In this document: positions 52,109 to 60,933 of the stretch, one piece after another | Layout of the letters: each line of letters begins with the position of its first letter | Position numbering within the stretch: the first letter of the stretch is position 1 | Source: Gammaproteobacteria bacterium | Lineage (GTDB): Bacteria; Pseudomonadota; Gammaproteobacteria; Steroidobacterales; Steroidobacteraceae | Direction of reading: 5' to 3' | Length of the DNA stretch: 64,000 nucleotides | Assembly (NCBI GenBank): GCA_003164785.1 | Contig: PLUE01000069.1 | Coordinates: 248,001 to 312,000 of the forward strand | Notes under the pieces: model-generated | Told to the model about the DNA's origin: nothing | Seen by the model: only the letters and a program-made list of their open reading frames with translations | Database searches by the model: none | Program-made: the position numbers and the translations under genes

Positions 52109-54600
52109 GAGGAAATTCCTTGCAGGGCAGGTTGTGGGGCGACAGACGCCGCCGTGATGGCTGCCGCGGGACCGACGCCCGCGACGAGCGCCGGTACGCC
52201 GCGGATCAGGCGCAGAGAATTGAGAACGACCACCATGGAACTCAGCGACATCCCGATCGCGGCCACCCACGGGGGCACCCAGCCGATCGCCGCCAGCGGC
52301 ATGGCGGTGAGGTTATAGGCCGCCGCCCATACGAGATTCTGCCGGATCACGCGCGTCGCGCGCCGGGCCAGGACGAAGGCACCAGGAAGCGCCTGCAGCG
52401 AGTCGCCCACCAGAATCAAGTCCGCACCCGCCAGCGTCAGGGCGGAGCCGCGGCTCATGGCGATGGATACGCCGGCGCCGCCGAGCACCGGCGCGTCGTT
52501 GATGCCGTCGCCCACCATGGCAATGAACTCCCCCTGCGCGGTGAGCGCCCGCACCCGTTCGAGTTTGTCGCTCGGGGATTGTCGTGCCGAGAAGGTGTCG
52601 ACGCCGCAGTGCAGGGCGACGCGGCGCACCGCGGCGAGCGAATCGCCGCTGAGGATCTCGATGCCCAGTCCGAGGTCGCGAATGCTGCCGACCGCCGCTG
52701 CACTTTCGGGGCGAGGCGCGTCGGCGACCGTGAAGGCCGCGAGCACACCGTCACGGCTGGCGAGGTAGATGGCGGCGTCGCTATCGCCGGCATCGGAGGC
52801 GGCGGGTCCGCGATCGAGTCCGGCGACGAAGGCGCGCGTGCCGATGCGGTAGTCGCGACCATCGACGGCGCCGGCCACACCGCCGCCGGCGACCACCCGC
52901 ACTTGGGTGGCTTCGAGGCCTCCCTGCGGTGTATTTCCGAAGGCGCGCGCGAGCGGATGCTCGGAGCCGACTTCGAGGGCGGCTGCGATGTTCATGCAGT
53001 GATTCGCGGTCAATGTGCCGCGCGGCGTGCAGGCAGCCACGGACATCCTACCGTTGGTCAGCGTACCGGTCTTGTCGAACACCACGCGGGTGACCTTGGC
53101 GAGTCCTTCGATGGCATCGGCGTTGGTGACCAAGACCCCGCGGCGCGCGAGCGCCGCATTGGCGCTTGCGACGGCCACCAGCGTGGCCAGAGAGAACGCG
53201 CACGGACAGGCCACCACCAGCACCGCCAGGGTGGCGTCGAAGGCACGGCTGGGATCCATCACGCTCCAGAAGGCACACACGAGCGTGGCGCCGACCAGGA
53301 CCCGGATGAGAAACCGGCTGGCCAGCCGGTCGCCGGCGCGGGTGATGCGCGGTCTTTCGGCCTGTGCGCGATTGAGCAGTGCGACGATGCTCGCCAGGAT
53401 GGTGGCGCGACCGGCCGCGGTGACCCTCACCCGCACCGGTGAGCCCACGTTCAAAGTGCCGGCGGTGGCCCGCTCGCCGCATCCGCGCGCGACGGCGAGG
53501 GACTCGCCGCTCAGCATCGACTCGTCGAACAGAGTGGCGCCGTCGATGATTTCGCCGTCCGCCGGGACGACTTCACCGGCGCGCACCAATACCCGATCGC
53601 CGGTTTGCAACTGCGTCACGGCTACGCTGCGCACCACCTCGCCCTCGGGCTCGAGCACCAAACGATGCGCCGTGGCGGGCAGCATGCGGCTCAGCGCATC
53701 ACTGACCTGAGTGCTGCGATGCCGCGCCACCATCTCGACATACCGCGCGACGGTGAGAAAGAATATGAACATGGTGACGGAGTCGAAGTACACCTCGCCG
53801 GCGTGGCGCCAGGTGTCGAAGACGCTGGCGGTGTAGGCCAGCAGCAATCCCAAGCTCACGGGCACGTCCATGGTGACGCTGCGCCTGGCAACGGCCTGGA
53901 CGGCGCCGCTAAAATATGGCCACCCGCCGTATAACATCACGGGCGTTGCAACCAACAGGCTCACGAGGCGCAGATACGTGCGCACGTCCGCCTCCATGCC
54001 CTGCAGCTCGCCGGCATACATGGCAACCGCAAACATCGTCACCTGCATCATGCCGAAGCCCGCGACCGCGAGACGCTTGAGCAGGGCACGACGCTCGTCT
54101 TTCACCTGAGCGCCGGCATTGGATGCGGTCATCAACTGGGGGCGGTAACCGAGGTCGGAAATCACTTGCAGCAGGCTCGAGAGTCTGGCGCGGGCGTCCC
54201 AGACGATCCGCGCGCGGCCGGTCGCCGTGTTGACGCTGGCCTGCACGACGCCCTCGATCTGCTGCAACGAGCGCGTCACCAGCCAGCTGCAGGCGGCGCA
54301 CGTCATCCCGTCGATCGTCAACACGGCGGCCCGACCGCGTTCGTCGATCGAGGTGAGCGTGTCCTGCAGCTGCGGATCGTCATACGCGGACCACTCGTCG
54401 GTGCTCGGGACCGGCTTCGCGGACGGCACGGTGCGAAAGCGATAGAAGTCATCGAGACCCAACTCACCGATCAATTGGGCCGCCGCACGGCACCCCGGGC
54501 AACAGACCGGCACCCGCGAATCCTGCAGGTCGACCCATAGTGGGGGACGGCCAGCGAGGGCTTCGCCGCAATGAAAACACTCGGTGGCCGACTCGGACAC
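52105..54600 (-). CDS. ccoI: Copper-translocating P-type ATPase for cbb3 assembly
   Basis: 831 residues. N-terminal Cys-rich region (CFHCGEALAG ... CCPGC), HMA domain with GMTCAACSW, about eight membrane helices, the ion-site motif ACPCAFSLAT, phosphorylation motif DKTGTLTNG and hinge GDGINDAPVL. CcoI/FixI exports copper for the CuB centre of CcoN. The GTG at 54600 has GGAG 7 bp upstream that overlaps the fixH stop; a longer frame to 54666 is not needed. Confidence 0.94.
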   Translation of the reverse strand: MSESATECFHCGEALAGRPPLWVDLQDSRVPVCCPGCRAAAQLIGELGLDDFYRFRTVPSAKPVPSTDEWSAYDDPQLQDTLTSIDERGRAAVLTIDGMTCAACSWLVTRSLQQIEGVVQASVNTATGRARIVWDARARLSSLLQVISDLGYRPQLMTASNAGAQVKDERRALLKRLAVAGFGMMQVTMFAVAMYAGELQGMEADVRTYLRLVSLLVATPVMLYGGWPYFSGAVQAVARRSVTMDVPVSLGLLLAYTASVFDTWRHAGEVYFDSVTMFIFFLTVARYVEMVARHRSTQVSDALSRMLPATAHRLVLEPEGEVVRSVAVTQLQTGDRVLVRAGEVVPADGEIIDGATLFDESMLSGESLAVARGCGERATAGTLNVGSPVRVRVTAAGRATILASIVALLNRAQAERPRITRAGDRLASRFLIRVLVGATLVCAFWSVMDPSRAFDATLAVLVVACPCAFSLATLVAVASANAALARRGVLVTNADAIEGLAKVTRVVFDKTGTLTNGRMSVAACTPRGTLTANHCMNIAAALEVGSEHPLARAFGNTPQGGLEATQVRVVAGGGVAGAVDGRDYRIGTRAFVAGLDRGPAASDAGDSDAAIYLASRDGVLAAFTVADAPRPESAAAVGSIRDLGLGIEILSGDSLAAVRRVALHCGVDTFSARQSPSDKLERVRALTAQGEFIAMVGDGINDAPVLGGAGVSIAMSRGSALTLAGADLILVGDSLQALPGAFVLARRATRVIRQNLVWAAAYNLTAMPLAAIGWVPPWVAAIGMSLSSMVVVLNSLRLIRGVPALVAGVGPAAAITAASVAPQPALQGISS

Positions 54601-54604
54601 GGGG

Positions 54605-54823
54605 TCACTCCGCCGGCGGAACCACGGAGTTCGCCGTGCTTCCGTGCAGCACGGGCACGGTGGCATGCGGCGTCTGAATCACCGGGTCGGGATGTTGGAG
54701 AATCAGCACGAAGGTGATGATTCCGGCGATCACCGAGCCCACGGGCGGTGCGATGACCAGCCACATGATGGGGTAGTGATACCAGGGTTTGCTGGAGCGG
54801 TCGGTCGTCAGGGGCATGGTCAT
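54605..54823 (-). CDS. ccoH: Short FixH/CcoH-like membrane protein
   Basis: 72 residues: KPWYHYPIMWLVIAPPVGSVIAGIITFVLILQHPD, the N-terminal anchor typical of FixH, then a short Pro/Val-rich tail. Ordinary FixH is about twice as long, so the periplasmic domain is missing. Position between ccoG and ccoI supports the call. Start 54823 or 54817. Confidence 0.72.
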   Translation of the reverse strand: MTMPLTTDRSSKPWYHYPIMWLVIAPPVGSVIAGIITFVLILQHPDPVIQTPHATVPVLHGSTANSVVPPAE

Positions 54824-54843
54824 GTATGAGGTTCTCGGTCGAG

Positions 54844-56235
54844 TTAGGGCTTGGCAAAAAACCGGGCGCTGCTGCTCGCCTGCAGATCGGCGTCGTCCAG
54901 CGCCTGGACTTTCAGCCGGAAGGCCTCGCCGCCGTGTTCCTGTCCAGGTGGGATGCGTACCCGGACCACGACGCTCTTGACGTCCTCGGCCGCGACGTTC
55001 TGGGTCGGCCCATCGCTGTCGATTTCGGCATTGGGGAGGTCTGCCACGGACAGCCGGAACGCGTGGGCGCGCTGGTCCTTGTTGATGATGCGGACCGTGA
55101 AGACATTCTCGATGCGTCCGTCGTCCAATTCACGGAACAAAGTATTGCGGTCACGCAGCACGTCGACATCGACGGGTACCCGGTGGGTTACGGCGTAAAC
55201 GAAGCCAGCGAACAGCGACAGCAGCAGAGCCGAATAGATCAGGGTGCGCGGCCGCACGACCTGAGCCTTGACGCCTTCCATTTCCGCCTCCGTCGAGTAG
55301 CGGATGAGGCCCACGGGCGAGCCCACCTTGGTCATCACGGCGTCGCAGGCGTCGATGCAGGCGGCGCAGGCGATGCACTCGTATTGCAGCCCTTGACGGA
55401 TGTCGATGCCCGTCGGGCAGACCTGGACGCAGAGGGTGCAATCGACGCAGTCACCCTGGCCCGCCGGGCGCTCGACGGGGCCGCGGCTGCGCGGGCCGCG
55501 TGGCTCGCCGCGCCTTTCATCATAGGAAATGATCAACGTATGGCGGTCGAACATGGCACTCTGGAAGCGCGCATAGGGACACATGTACTTGCACACCTGT
55601 TCGCGCAGGAATCCCGCGTTGCCATAGGTTGCGCCGGCGTAGAACAGCACCCAAAATGCCTCCCAGAAGCTCAGGTTCCCGCCGACGGTGCGTCCGAGAA
55701 GGCCGTCGATCGGCGAGAAGAAGCCCACGAAGGTCATGCCGGTGAACAGGGCGAATCCGATCCACAGGACTTGCTTGCTGAACTTGCGCCAGAATTTGCG
55801 CGCGGTCCAGGGCGCGTGGTCCAGCTTCATCTGCTGCGAGCGGCTGCCCTCGGTCAGGCGCTCCATCCACACGAAGATCTCGGTCCACACGGTCTGCGGA
55901 CAGGCATAGCCGCACCACAGGCGTCCGGCGAGCGCCGTAAAGAAGAACAGGGACAGGGCGGCCATGATGAGCAGCCAGGTCAACAGATAGAAATCCTGCG
56001 GGAAAAGGGTCAGTCCGAAGATGTAGAACTTGCGCGCCGGCATGTCGAACAGAATGGCCTGGCGCCCGTTCCAATGCAGCCAGGGCAGGCCGTAGAACAG
56101 ACCGAGCAGCAGGATCACCGACAGCTTGCGCAGGTGTGCGAAGCGGCCGCTGACCTCGCGGGCATAGACCTTGCTATGGGCCGCATACAGCGGCGGGGTA
56201 CCGGCACCCGGTGCGGCGGGGGGAATGATGGTCAT
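54844..56235 (-). CDS. ccoG: cbb3 oxidase accessory ferredoxin-like protein CcoG
   Basis: 463 residues: several N-terminal membrane helices with CGYACPQTVW, then CKYMCPYARFQ and two 4Fe-4S clusters (CVDCTLCVQVCPTGIDIRQG and CIACAACIDACDAVM), followed by a helix and an Ig-like C-terminal domain (FTVRIINKDQRAHAFRLSV). CcoG reduces copper(II) for oxidase assembly in other bacteria. It overlaps the preceding small membrane gene by 4 bp. Confidence 0.95.
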   Translation of the reverse strand: MTIIPPAAPGAGTPPLYAAHSKVYAREVSGRFAHLRKLSVILLLGLFYGLPWLHWNGRQAILFDMPARKFYIFGLTLFPQDFYLLTWLLIMAALSLFFFTALAGRLWCGYACPQTVWTEIFVWMERLTEGSRSQQMKLDHAPWTARKFWRKFSKQVLWIGFALFTGMTFVGFFSPIDGLLGRTVGGNLSFWEAFWVLFYAGATYGNAGFLREQVCKYMCPYARFQSAMFDRHTLIISYDERRGEPRGPRSRGPVERPAGQGDCVDCTLCVQVCPTGIDIRQGLQYECIACAACIDACDAVMTKVGSPVGLIRYSTEAEMEGVKAQVVRPRTLIYSALLLSLFAGFVYAVTHRVPVDVDVLRDRNTLFRELDDGRIENVFTVRIINKDQRAHAFRLSVADLPNAEIDSDGPTQNVAAEDVKSVVVRVRIPPGQEHGGEAFRLKVQALDDADLQASSSARFFAKP

Positions 56236-56585
56236 GGGCGGATCGAAGGTCTCTGCGTTGAAGAGTCGGCCGCAGCCGGCGTTGCCTGCCGGCCGGATTC
56301 GAACATGTAAGCGGTCAGTGAGGCGGCAAGGAACGCAAAAAGCCAGAAGAAGAAAAAGCCGGCGGCGTAGATGGCCGGCCGCAACGCGATCAACGAGGGC
56401 GACAAGCCGTCGAAGCCGAGGGCCACCGGGTCGACGAGCGCAAAGACCACCATGGTCTCGACGCCCGCGACGATGAACGAAATCCAGAGCGCAACGCTCA
56501 ACACCTCGCCACGGCGCGACCAGGCCGCAGTCACAGACGACGCGCCGTCGGCGCTCGTATCCACCGGCGCGTCATTGGGCAGCAT
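56232..56585 (-). CDS. Unknown membrane protein inside the cbb3 operon
   Basis: 117 residues with two to three hydrophobic segments (VLSVALWISFIVAGVETMVVFALV and AIYAAGFFFFWLFAFLAASLTAYMF). It overlaps ccoP by 14 bp and ccoG by 4 bp, so it is translated with the oxidase genes. It matches none of the usual Cco proteins. Role in assembly or stability of the oxidase is likely from position alone. Confidence 0.75.
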   Translation of the reverse strand: MLPNDAPVDTSADGASSVTAAWSRRGEVLSVALWISFIVAGVETMVVFALVDPVALGFDGLSPSLIALRPAIYAAGFFFFWLFAFLAASLTAYMFESGRQATPAAADSSTQRPSIRP

Positions 56586-57498
56586 GGGCCGGGGGCGCAG
56601 AGGCGGCTTGGGACAGGCTCAGGACATAGGCCGCCAGCAACCGGACCTTTATCTCACCCAGTCGTTCCAGATGCGCGGGCATGTGACCGGTGCGGCCATT
56701 GGTGATCGTATTTCGAATGTCATCGACCGTGCCGCCGTTCAGCCAGATGTTGTCCGTGAGATTCGGCGCACCGAGGATCTGATTGCCCTTGGCGTCGGCG
56801 CCATGACAGGCGGCGCACAGGGTCGCGAATTGCGTCCCACCGGCGCTCAATGCCTGCGCGGAGTCTTGTAGTTCCTGCGCTTTGCGCCCGCTCAGCGAGA
56901 GCACATAGGCCATGACCTGCTCGACACCGTCGTGACCCAGCACCGCGCCCCACGCCGGCATGGCGCTGTCGCGTCCCTGCGAGACGGTTTGCAAGACGGC
57001 CTGTTCGCTTCCGCCAAACAGCCAATCTTGATCGGTGAGGTTGGGGAACCCCTTGGCGCCGCGGGCATCGGAGCCGTGGCACGAGGAGCAATTCAATGCG
57101 AACAGATTGCGGGCCGTCGACATGGCGCCCGGATCCTGCGACAGCTCGGCGAGCGTCTTGTCCTTGAAGCCGGCGAACCTCGCCTCCATGGCCTGGCGCG
57201 CGGCGGAGTCGTCGCTGGCGTATTGCCCCGCCGAACTCCAGTTGAGCACGCCGTGAAAGTTGCCGAGGCCGGGGAACAGCACCAGATAGCCGAGCGCGAA
57301 CACGATGCTGATGACGAACAGCCATAACCACCAGCGGGGAAGCGGGTTGTTATATTCGGTCAAGTCCCCGTCCCATACGTGGGTCGTTTCCTGGGCCGGG
57401 ACCTTGCTGCCCCGGTTGGTCCACCAGATCAGCCACAGCGCGGCTAAGATGTTGACCAGCGCCATGATGGTGACGAATATTGAGATGCCATGACTCAT
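56572..57498 (-). CDS. ccoP: cbb3 oxidase diheme subunit CcoP
   Basis: 308 residues: two N-terminal membrane helices (about 7-26 and 58-77) and two cytochrome c domains with CSSCHGSDARG and CAACHGADAKG. It takes electrons from soluble cytochromes and passes them to CcoO and CcoN. Two-helix CcoP is one of two known forms. It overlaps ccoQ by 4 bp. Confidence 0.95.
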   Translation of the reverse strand: MSHGISIFVTIMALVNILAALWLIWWTNRGSKVPAQETTHVWDGDLTEYNNPLPRWWLWLFVISIVFALGYLVLFPGLGNFHGVLNWSSAGQYASDDSAARQAMEARFAGFKDKTLAELSQDPGAMSTARNLFALNCSSCHGSDARGAKGFPNLTDQDWLFGGSEQAVLQTVSQGRDSAMPAWGAVLGHDGVEQVMAYVLSLSGRKAQELQDSAQALSAGGTQFATLCAACHGADAKGNQILGAPNLTDNIWLNGGTVDDIRNTITNGRTGHMPAHLERLGEIKVRLLAAYVLSLSQAASAPPAHAAQ

Positions 57499-57659
57499 GG
57501 TCGTCGATCCCGAGTGTCGTCAGTTGAATCGTCCTCGAGCGGCATCCTTGCCATCCGGTCGAACAGGTCCTTGCGGCGGCTGCTCCATGCCCATACCGCG
57601 AGCGTGATGAACAGCAGCATCAAGGTGATCGTGATGATGGCCCGCACCAGGGAAATCAT
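57495..57659 (-). CDS. ccoQ: cbb3 oxidase small subunit CcoQ
   Basis: 54 residues: one membrane helix (LVRAIITITLMLLFITLAVWAWSSRRKDLFDRMARMPLEDD), matching CcoQ/FixQ. The ATG at 57659 overlaps the ccoO stop (ATGA) and is preceded by GAGG. Confidence 0.92.
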   Translation of the reverse strand: MISLVRAIITITLMLLFITLAVWAWSSRRKDLFDRMARMPLEDDSTDDTRDRRP

Positions 57660-58264
57660 TTCGCTACCTCGCCATGCCATTTCAGGACCTGAAGATAGGC
57701 CACCAGGGCGTCGAGTTCCGTGTGGCCGTTGACCAGTTCGCCCGCAGACGCGATTTCCGCGTCCGTGTAGGGCACCCCAAGATGCCGCAACACCGTCATC
57801 TTCCGCGCGACCAGGGGTCCGTCGATCACGCTCTTCGCCAGCCACGTGAAGGCCGGCATGTTCGATTCCGGTACGACGTCGCGCGGATTGTTCAAGTGAA
57901 TGCGATGCCACTCATCGGAGTAGCGGCCACCCACGCGCGCCAGGTCAGGTCCGGTGCGCTTCGACCCGAATTGGAAGGGGTGATCGTACACCGCTTCGCC
58001 GGCGATCGAATAATGACCGTAGCGCTCCACCTCGGCCTGCAGCGGCCGCACCATCTGCGTGTGGCACAGGTAGCAGCCCTCCCGGACGTAGACATCCCGG
58101 CCCGCGAGCTCCAGCGGTCCGTAGGGCTTGATGCCCGGTGACGGCGAAATCACCGAGGCCTGAAAATACAGCGGGACGATTTCCACCAATCCGGCCACGC
58201 TGATAACGATGGCAATCAGCGCGCCCATCAGCCAGGCGTGCTTCTCGATTATTTCATGATTCAT
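57656..58264 (-). CDS. ccoO: cbb3 oxidase monoheme subunit CcoO
   Basis: 202 residues: N-terminal anchor helix, REGCYLCHTQMVRPL with the single heme c site, GPDLARVGGRYSDEWHRIHLNNPRDVVPESNMPAF and the C-terminal helix of the FixO family. Complete and typical in length. Confidence 0.96.
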   Translation of the reverse strand: MNHEIIEKHAWLMGALIAIVISVAGLVEIVPLYFQASVISPSPGIKPYGPLELAGRDVYVREGCYLCHTQMVRPLQAEVERYGHYSIAGEAVYDHPFQFGSKRTGPDLARVGGRYSDEWHRIHLNNPRDVVPESNMPAFTWLAKSVIDGPLVARKMTVLRHLGVPYTDAEIASAGELVNGHTELDALVAYLQVLKWHGEVAK

Positions 58265-58281
58265 TTAGGCTCTCTGTCCGA

Positions 58282-59730
58282 TCAGGCTGCAGGAACGGGG
58301 ACGGGGGCGACGTCGAGACGGGGCTCCGTCGCGGTGATGGTCTTCACCACGTTGTAGAGCATCAAGAACATCCCGATCAATACCAGGACCCCGCCGGCGA
58401 GCCGCACCATGTAGTACGGGTAGGTCGCCTTCAACGATTCGACGAAGGTATAAGTCAGCGTGCCGTCGGCATTGGTCGCACGCCACATGAGCCCCTGCAT
58501 GACGCCGGCAATCCACATGGCCGTGACATACAGGACGACCCCGATGGTTGCGATCCAGAAGTGCACGTCGATCAGACGGATGCTCCACATTTCCCTGCGG
58601 CCCCAGAGTTTGGGGATCAGCGAGTACATGGAGCCGATCGTCATGAAGGCGACCCAGCCGATTGCGCCGGAATGCACATGTCCTATGGTCCAGTCGGTGT
58701 CGTGAGACAGGGCATTGACCGTCTTGATGGACATCATCGGCCCTTCGAACGTCGACATGCCGTAGAAGGAGAGCGCGACGATCATGAACTTCAGGATCGG
58801 ATCGGTGCGCAGCTTATACCAGGCGCCCGAGAGGGTCATGATGCCGTTGATCATGCCGCCCCATGAGGGCGCCAGCAGCATGATGGAGAACACCATGCCG
58901 AGCGACTGCACCCAGTCCGGCAGGGAGGTGTAGTGCAAGTGATGCGGGCCCGCCCACATGTAGATGGAGATCAGCGCCCAGAAGTGCACGATCGACAGGC
59001 GGTAGGAATAGATGGGCCGGCCGGCCTGCTTCGGCACGAAGTAGTACATCATGCCAAGGAAGGCCGCAGTCAGGAAGAAGCCCACGGCGTTGTGGCCGTA
59101 CCACCATTCCACCATGGCATCGACGACGCCCGAGTAGATGTCGTAGGACTTGGTCAGCGACACCGGGAGGGCGAGATTGTTGACGATGTGCAGCACCGCG
59201 ATGGTGATGATGTAGGCGGCGAAGAACCAATTGGCCACATAGATATGCTTGACCTTGCGGATGGCGAGCGTGCCGAAGAAAACCACCGCGTAGGCCACCC
59301 ATACGACGGTGATCAGCAGGTCGATGGGCCATTCCAACTCGGCGTATTCCTTTCCCTGGGTGATGCCGAGAGGCAGGGTGATCGCCGCCAGCACGATGAC
59401 GAGCTGCCATCCCCAGAACGTGAAATTCGCGAGCTTGTCGGAAATCAGCCGGACGTGGCAGGTGCGCTGCACGATGTGGTACGAACTCGCGAACAGCGCG
59501 GATCCACCGAAGGCGAAGATGACCGCATTGGTATGCAACGGGCGAAGTCTTCCATAGCTCAGGTAGGGAAGATCGAAGTTTAACGTGGGCCAGATGAGTT
59601 CGGCGGCAATGACGACGCCGACCAGCATGCCCACGACGCCCCATATCACCGTCATGAAGGCGAACCGCCGAACGATGATGTCGTTGTATGCGACCGGGGG
59701 TTCCTTTACGGGATTGAGTGCGGTCTGCAT
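58282..59730 (-). CDS. ccoN: cbb3 oxidase catalytic subunit CcoN
   Basis: 482 residues, 12 membrane helices. Seen: RPLHTNAVIFAFGGSALFASSYHIVQRTC (heme ligand His), WWYGHNAVGFFLTAAFLGMMYYFVPKQ with the His-Tyr region of the binuclear centre, and HFWIATIGVVLYVTAMWIAGVMQG. It is the high-affinity, low-oxygen terminal oxidase. It heads the minus-strand operon ccoNOQP-orf-GHIS. GAGGAACCCGAAG lies before the ATG. Confidence 0.97.
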   Translation of the reverse strand: MQTALNPVKEPPVAYNDIIVRRFAFMTVIWGVVGMLVGVVIAAELIWPTLNFDLPYLSYGRLRPLHTNAVIFAFGGSALFASSYHIVQRTCHVRLISDKLANFTFWGWQLVIVLAAITLPLGITQGKEYAELEWPIDLLITVVWVAYAVVFFGTLAIRKVKHIYVANWFFAAYIITIAVLHIVNNLALPVSLTKSYDIYSGVVDAMVEWWYGHNAVGFFLTAAFLGMMYYFVPKQAGRPIYSYRLSIVHFWALISIYMWAGPHHLHYTSLPDWVQSLGMVFSIMLLAPSWGGMINGIMTLSGAWYKLRTDPILKFMIVALSFYGMSTFEGPMMSIKTVNALSHDTDWTIGHVHSGAIGWVAFMTIGSMYSLIPKLWGRREMWSIRLIDVHFWIATIGVVLYVTAMWIAGVMQGLMWRATNADGTLTYTFVESLKATYPYYMVRLAGGVLVLIGMFLMLYNVVKTITATEPRLDVAPVPVPAA

Positions 59731-60007
59731 CTTCGGGTTCCTCGAAACGTGCGGTTGTATGAGCGCATCATGCTAGGAATCCGGGCACCGGTTGGATATA
59801 GGGAGCCAACGTCGGTTCCTAAGTACTTCCCACCGCCGCGTTGCGCTGCGAAATCGACCGACATCTCCACGTAGCGATTGGTGGTCATTACGGATGGCGA
59901 GCAGGGGGCGCAGCGTCGATCCTTTATCAGTCAAGTCATTCAAAGGTTCATCATGAAATTAGTTCCGGCACTATTGACTGCCGTCGCCGGCGTGCCTATG
60001 ACATACG
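59731..60007. other. Upstream region of the cbb3 operon
   Basis: 277 bp, mostly non-coding. No TTGAT-N4-ATCAA box is present, although cbb3 operons usually have one. An imperfect inverted repeat GTTGG-N10-CCAAC lies at 59791-59810, about 70 bp upstream of ccoN. On the minus strand a TTGACT occurs near 59930 but no partner -10 could be set. Confidence 0.45.
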
Positions 60008-60502
60008 TCAGGATATTGTGGTCGCGGGCGCCAGGGCTTCATGATGACGCAGGGCCTCTGTCGCGGACGCGACCACGAGATCGTTCGAGACGCCTCTGAC
60101 GCTCGGCAGGTGCCGAACGGCGTGCTCGGCTTCGGTTTTTTGAAAGCCCCAGGCCACGTGGCCCGTCAGCACGACCCAGCCGTCCTGAACGATCGGAGTG
60201 ATGGCTGAGGCGCGAGTGGTGATGTTCCGTCGCAGCGCATGCAATGCCGCCTTGGCGATGTCGACGTCGTCGCTCATCGCGCTTGGCGGAAACCTGACCA
60301 CGATCTCGCTCGCGATCGCCCGCACGCCATCGACGCGCTTCGTGATTGCCTCCATCGCGTGCAGCGCTTCCCAATGCGGCACGGTGCCCGTCAAGGTGAC
60401 CACGCCCTCATTAACGGCCACATGAATTTCACGATCGTCGATTCGCGGTTCCCATTGCAATTCCGCTTCCACGTCACGGCGGATGTCGATGTCGGTTCTC
60501 AT
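60008..60502 (-). CDS. Two-BON-domain protein
   Basis: 164 residues. Two BON repeats: IRRDVEAELQWEPRIDDREIHVAVNEGVVTLTGTVPHW and AKAALHALRRNITTRASAITPIVQDGWVVLTGHVAW, each ending with a G.. AV..L..V.GV segment. No signal peptide, so it is probably cytoplasmic, like the BON proteins linked to stress and low-oxygen regulons in other proteobacteria. GGGGAATCAAC precedes the ATG. Confidence 0.88.
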   Translation of the reverse strand: MRTDIDIRRDVEAELQWEPRIDDREIHVAVNEGVVTLTGTVPHWEALHAMEAITKRVDGVRAIASEIVVRFPPSAMSDDVDIAKAALHALRRNITTRASAITPIVQDGWVVLTGHVAWGFQKTEAEHAVRHLPSVRGVSNDLVVASATEALRHHEALAPATTIS

Positions 60503-60933
60503 GTTGATTCCCCACGCCCACCGGGTCGGATTGTTCGTAGATGCTGCATTTTGCAGTGCCAGAATGCGGTGCCGGGATTTGCAGCGCCATTCGCACTAAC
60601 CCCTACAAGGCTGCGTCAGTTGCGTAGGGTGATGCTCGAGGCGCGTCATCAGGGAGTCGTTCTAGGGGGTACCCAGAGTATCGATGCCGGGGAAAATGCG
60701 TAAGGTAGGCCGGTATGCAGGTCATCGACGCGAACGAGTCCATCGGGGTGGAGCCCCGCAGGCATGCGCCCGCGCGCAATGCGCCGGCAGCTGGAGGCGC
60801 TGTGCGCGAACTCGATGGCGGCTTTCAAGGTCGTGCGCAGGCGATTGTTGAAGCTCTGGCGGCAGGACGGCTGAAGCCCAGGGTGATTTGGACTATCGCG
60901 CGTAAGAGTCTATCATCTGCGGCGCCCTTCCCC
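60503..60933. other. Divergent intergenic region with short palindromes
   Basis: 431 bp between the BON gene and the acyl-CoA synthetase gene. CTGCA-ttt-TGCAG lies at 60544-60556 and CCCTAC-N17-GTAGGG at 60601-60629; either could be an operator. An unsupported 36-codon frame starts at 60764. No other feature. Confidence 0.45.

Noticed and set aside
59953..60099. 48-codon frame upstream of ccoN
   Set aside because: It overlaps the BON gene end, turns into Arg-rich sequence and has no convincing ribosome site.
60764..60874. 36-codon basic frame before the acyl-CoA synthetase gene
   Set aside because: It is too short and lacks a clear ribosome site or any known relative. It could be re-examined with expression data.
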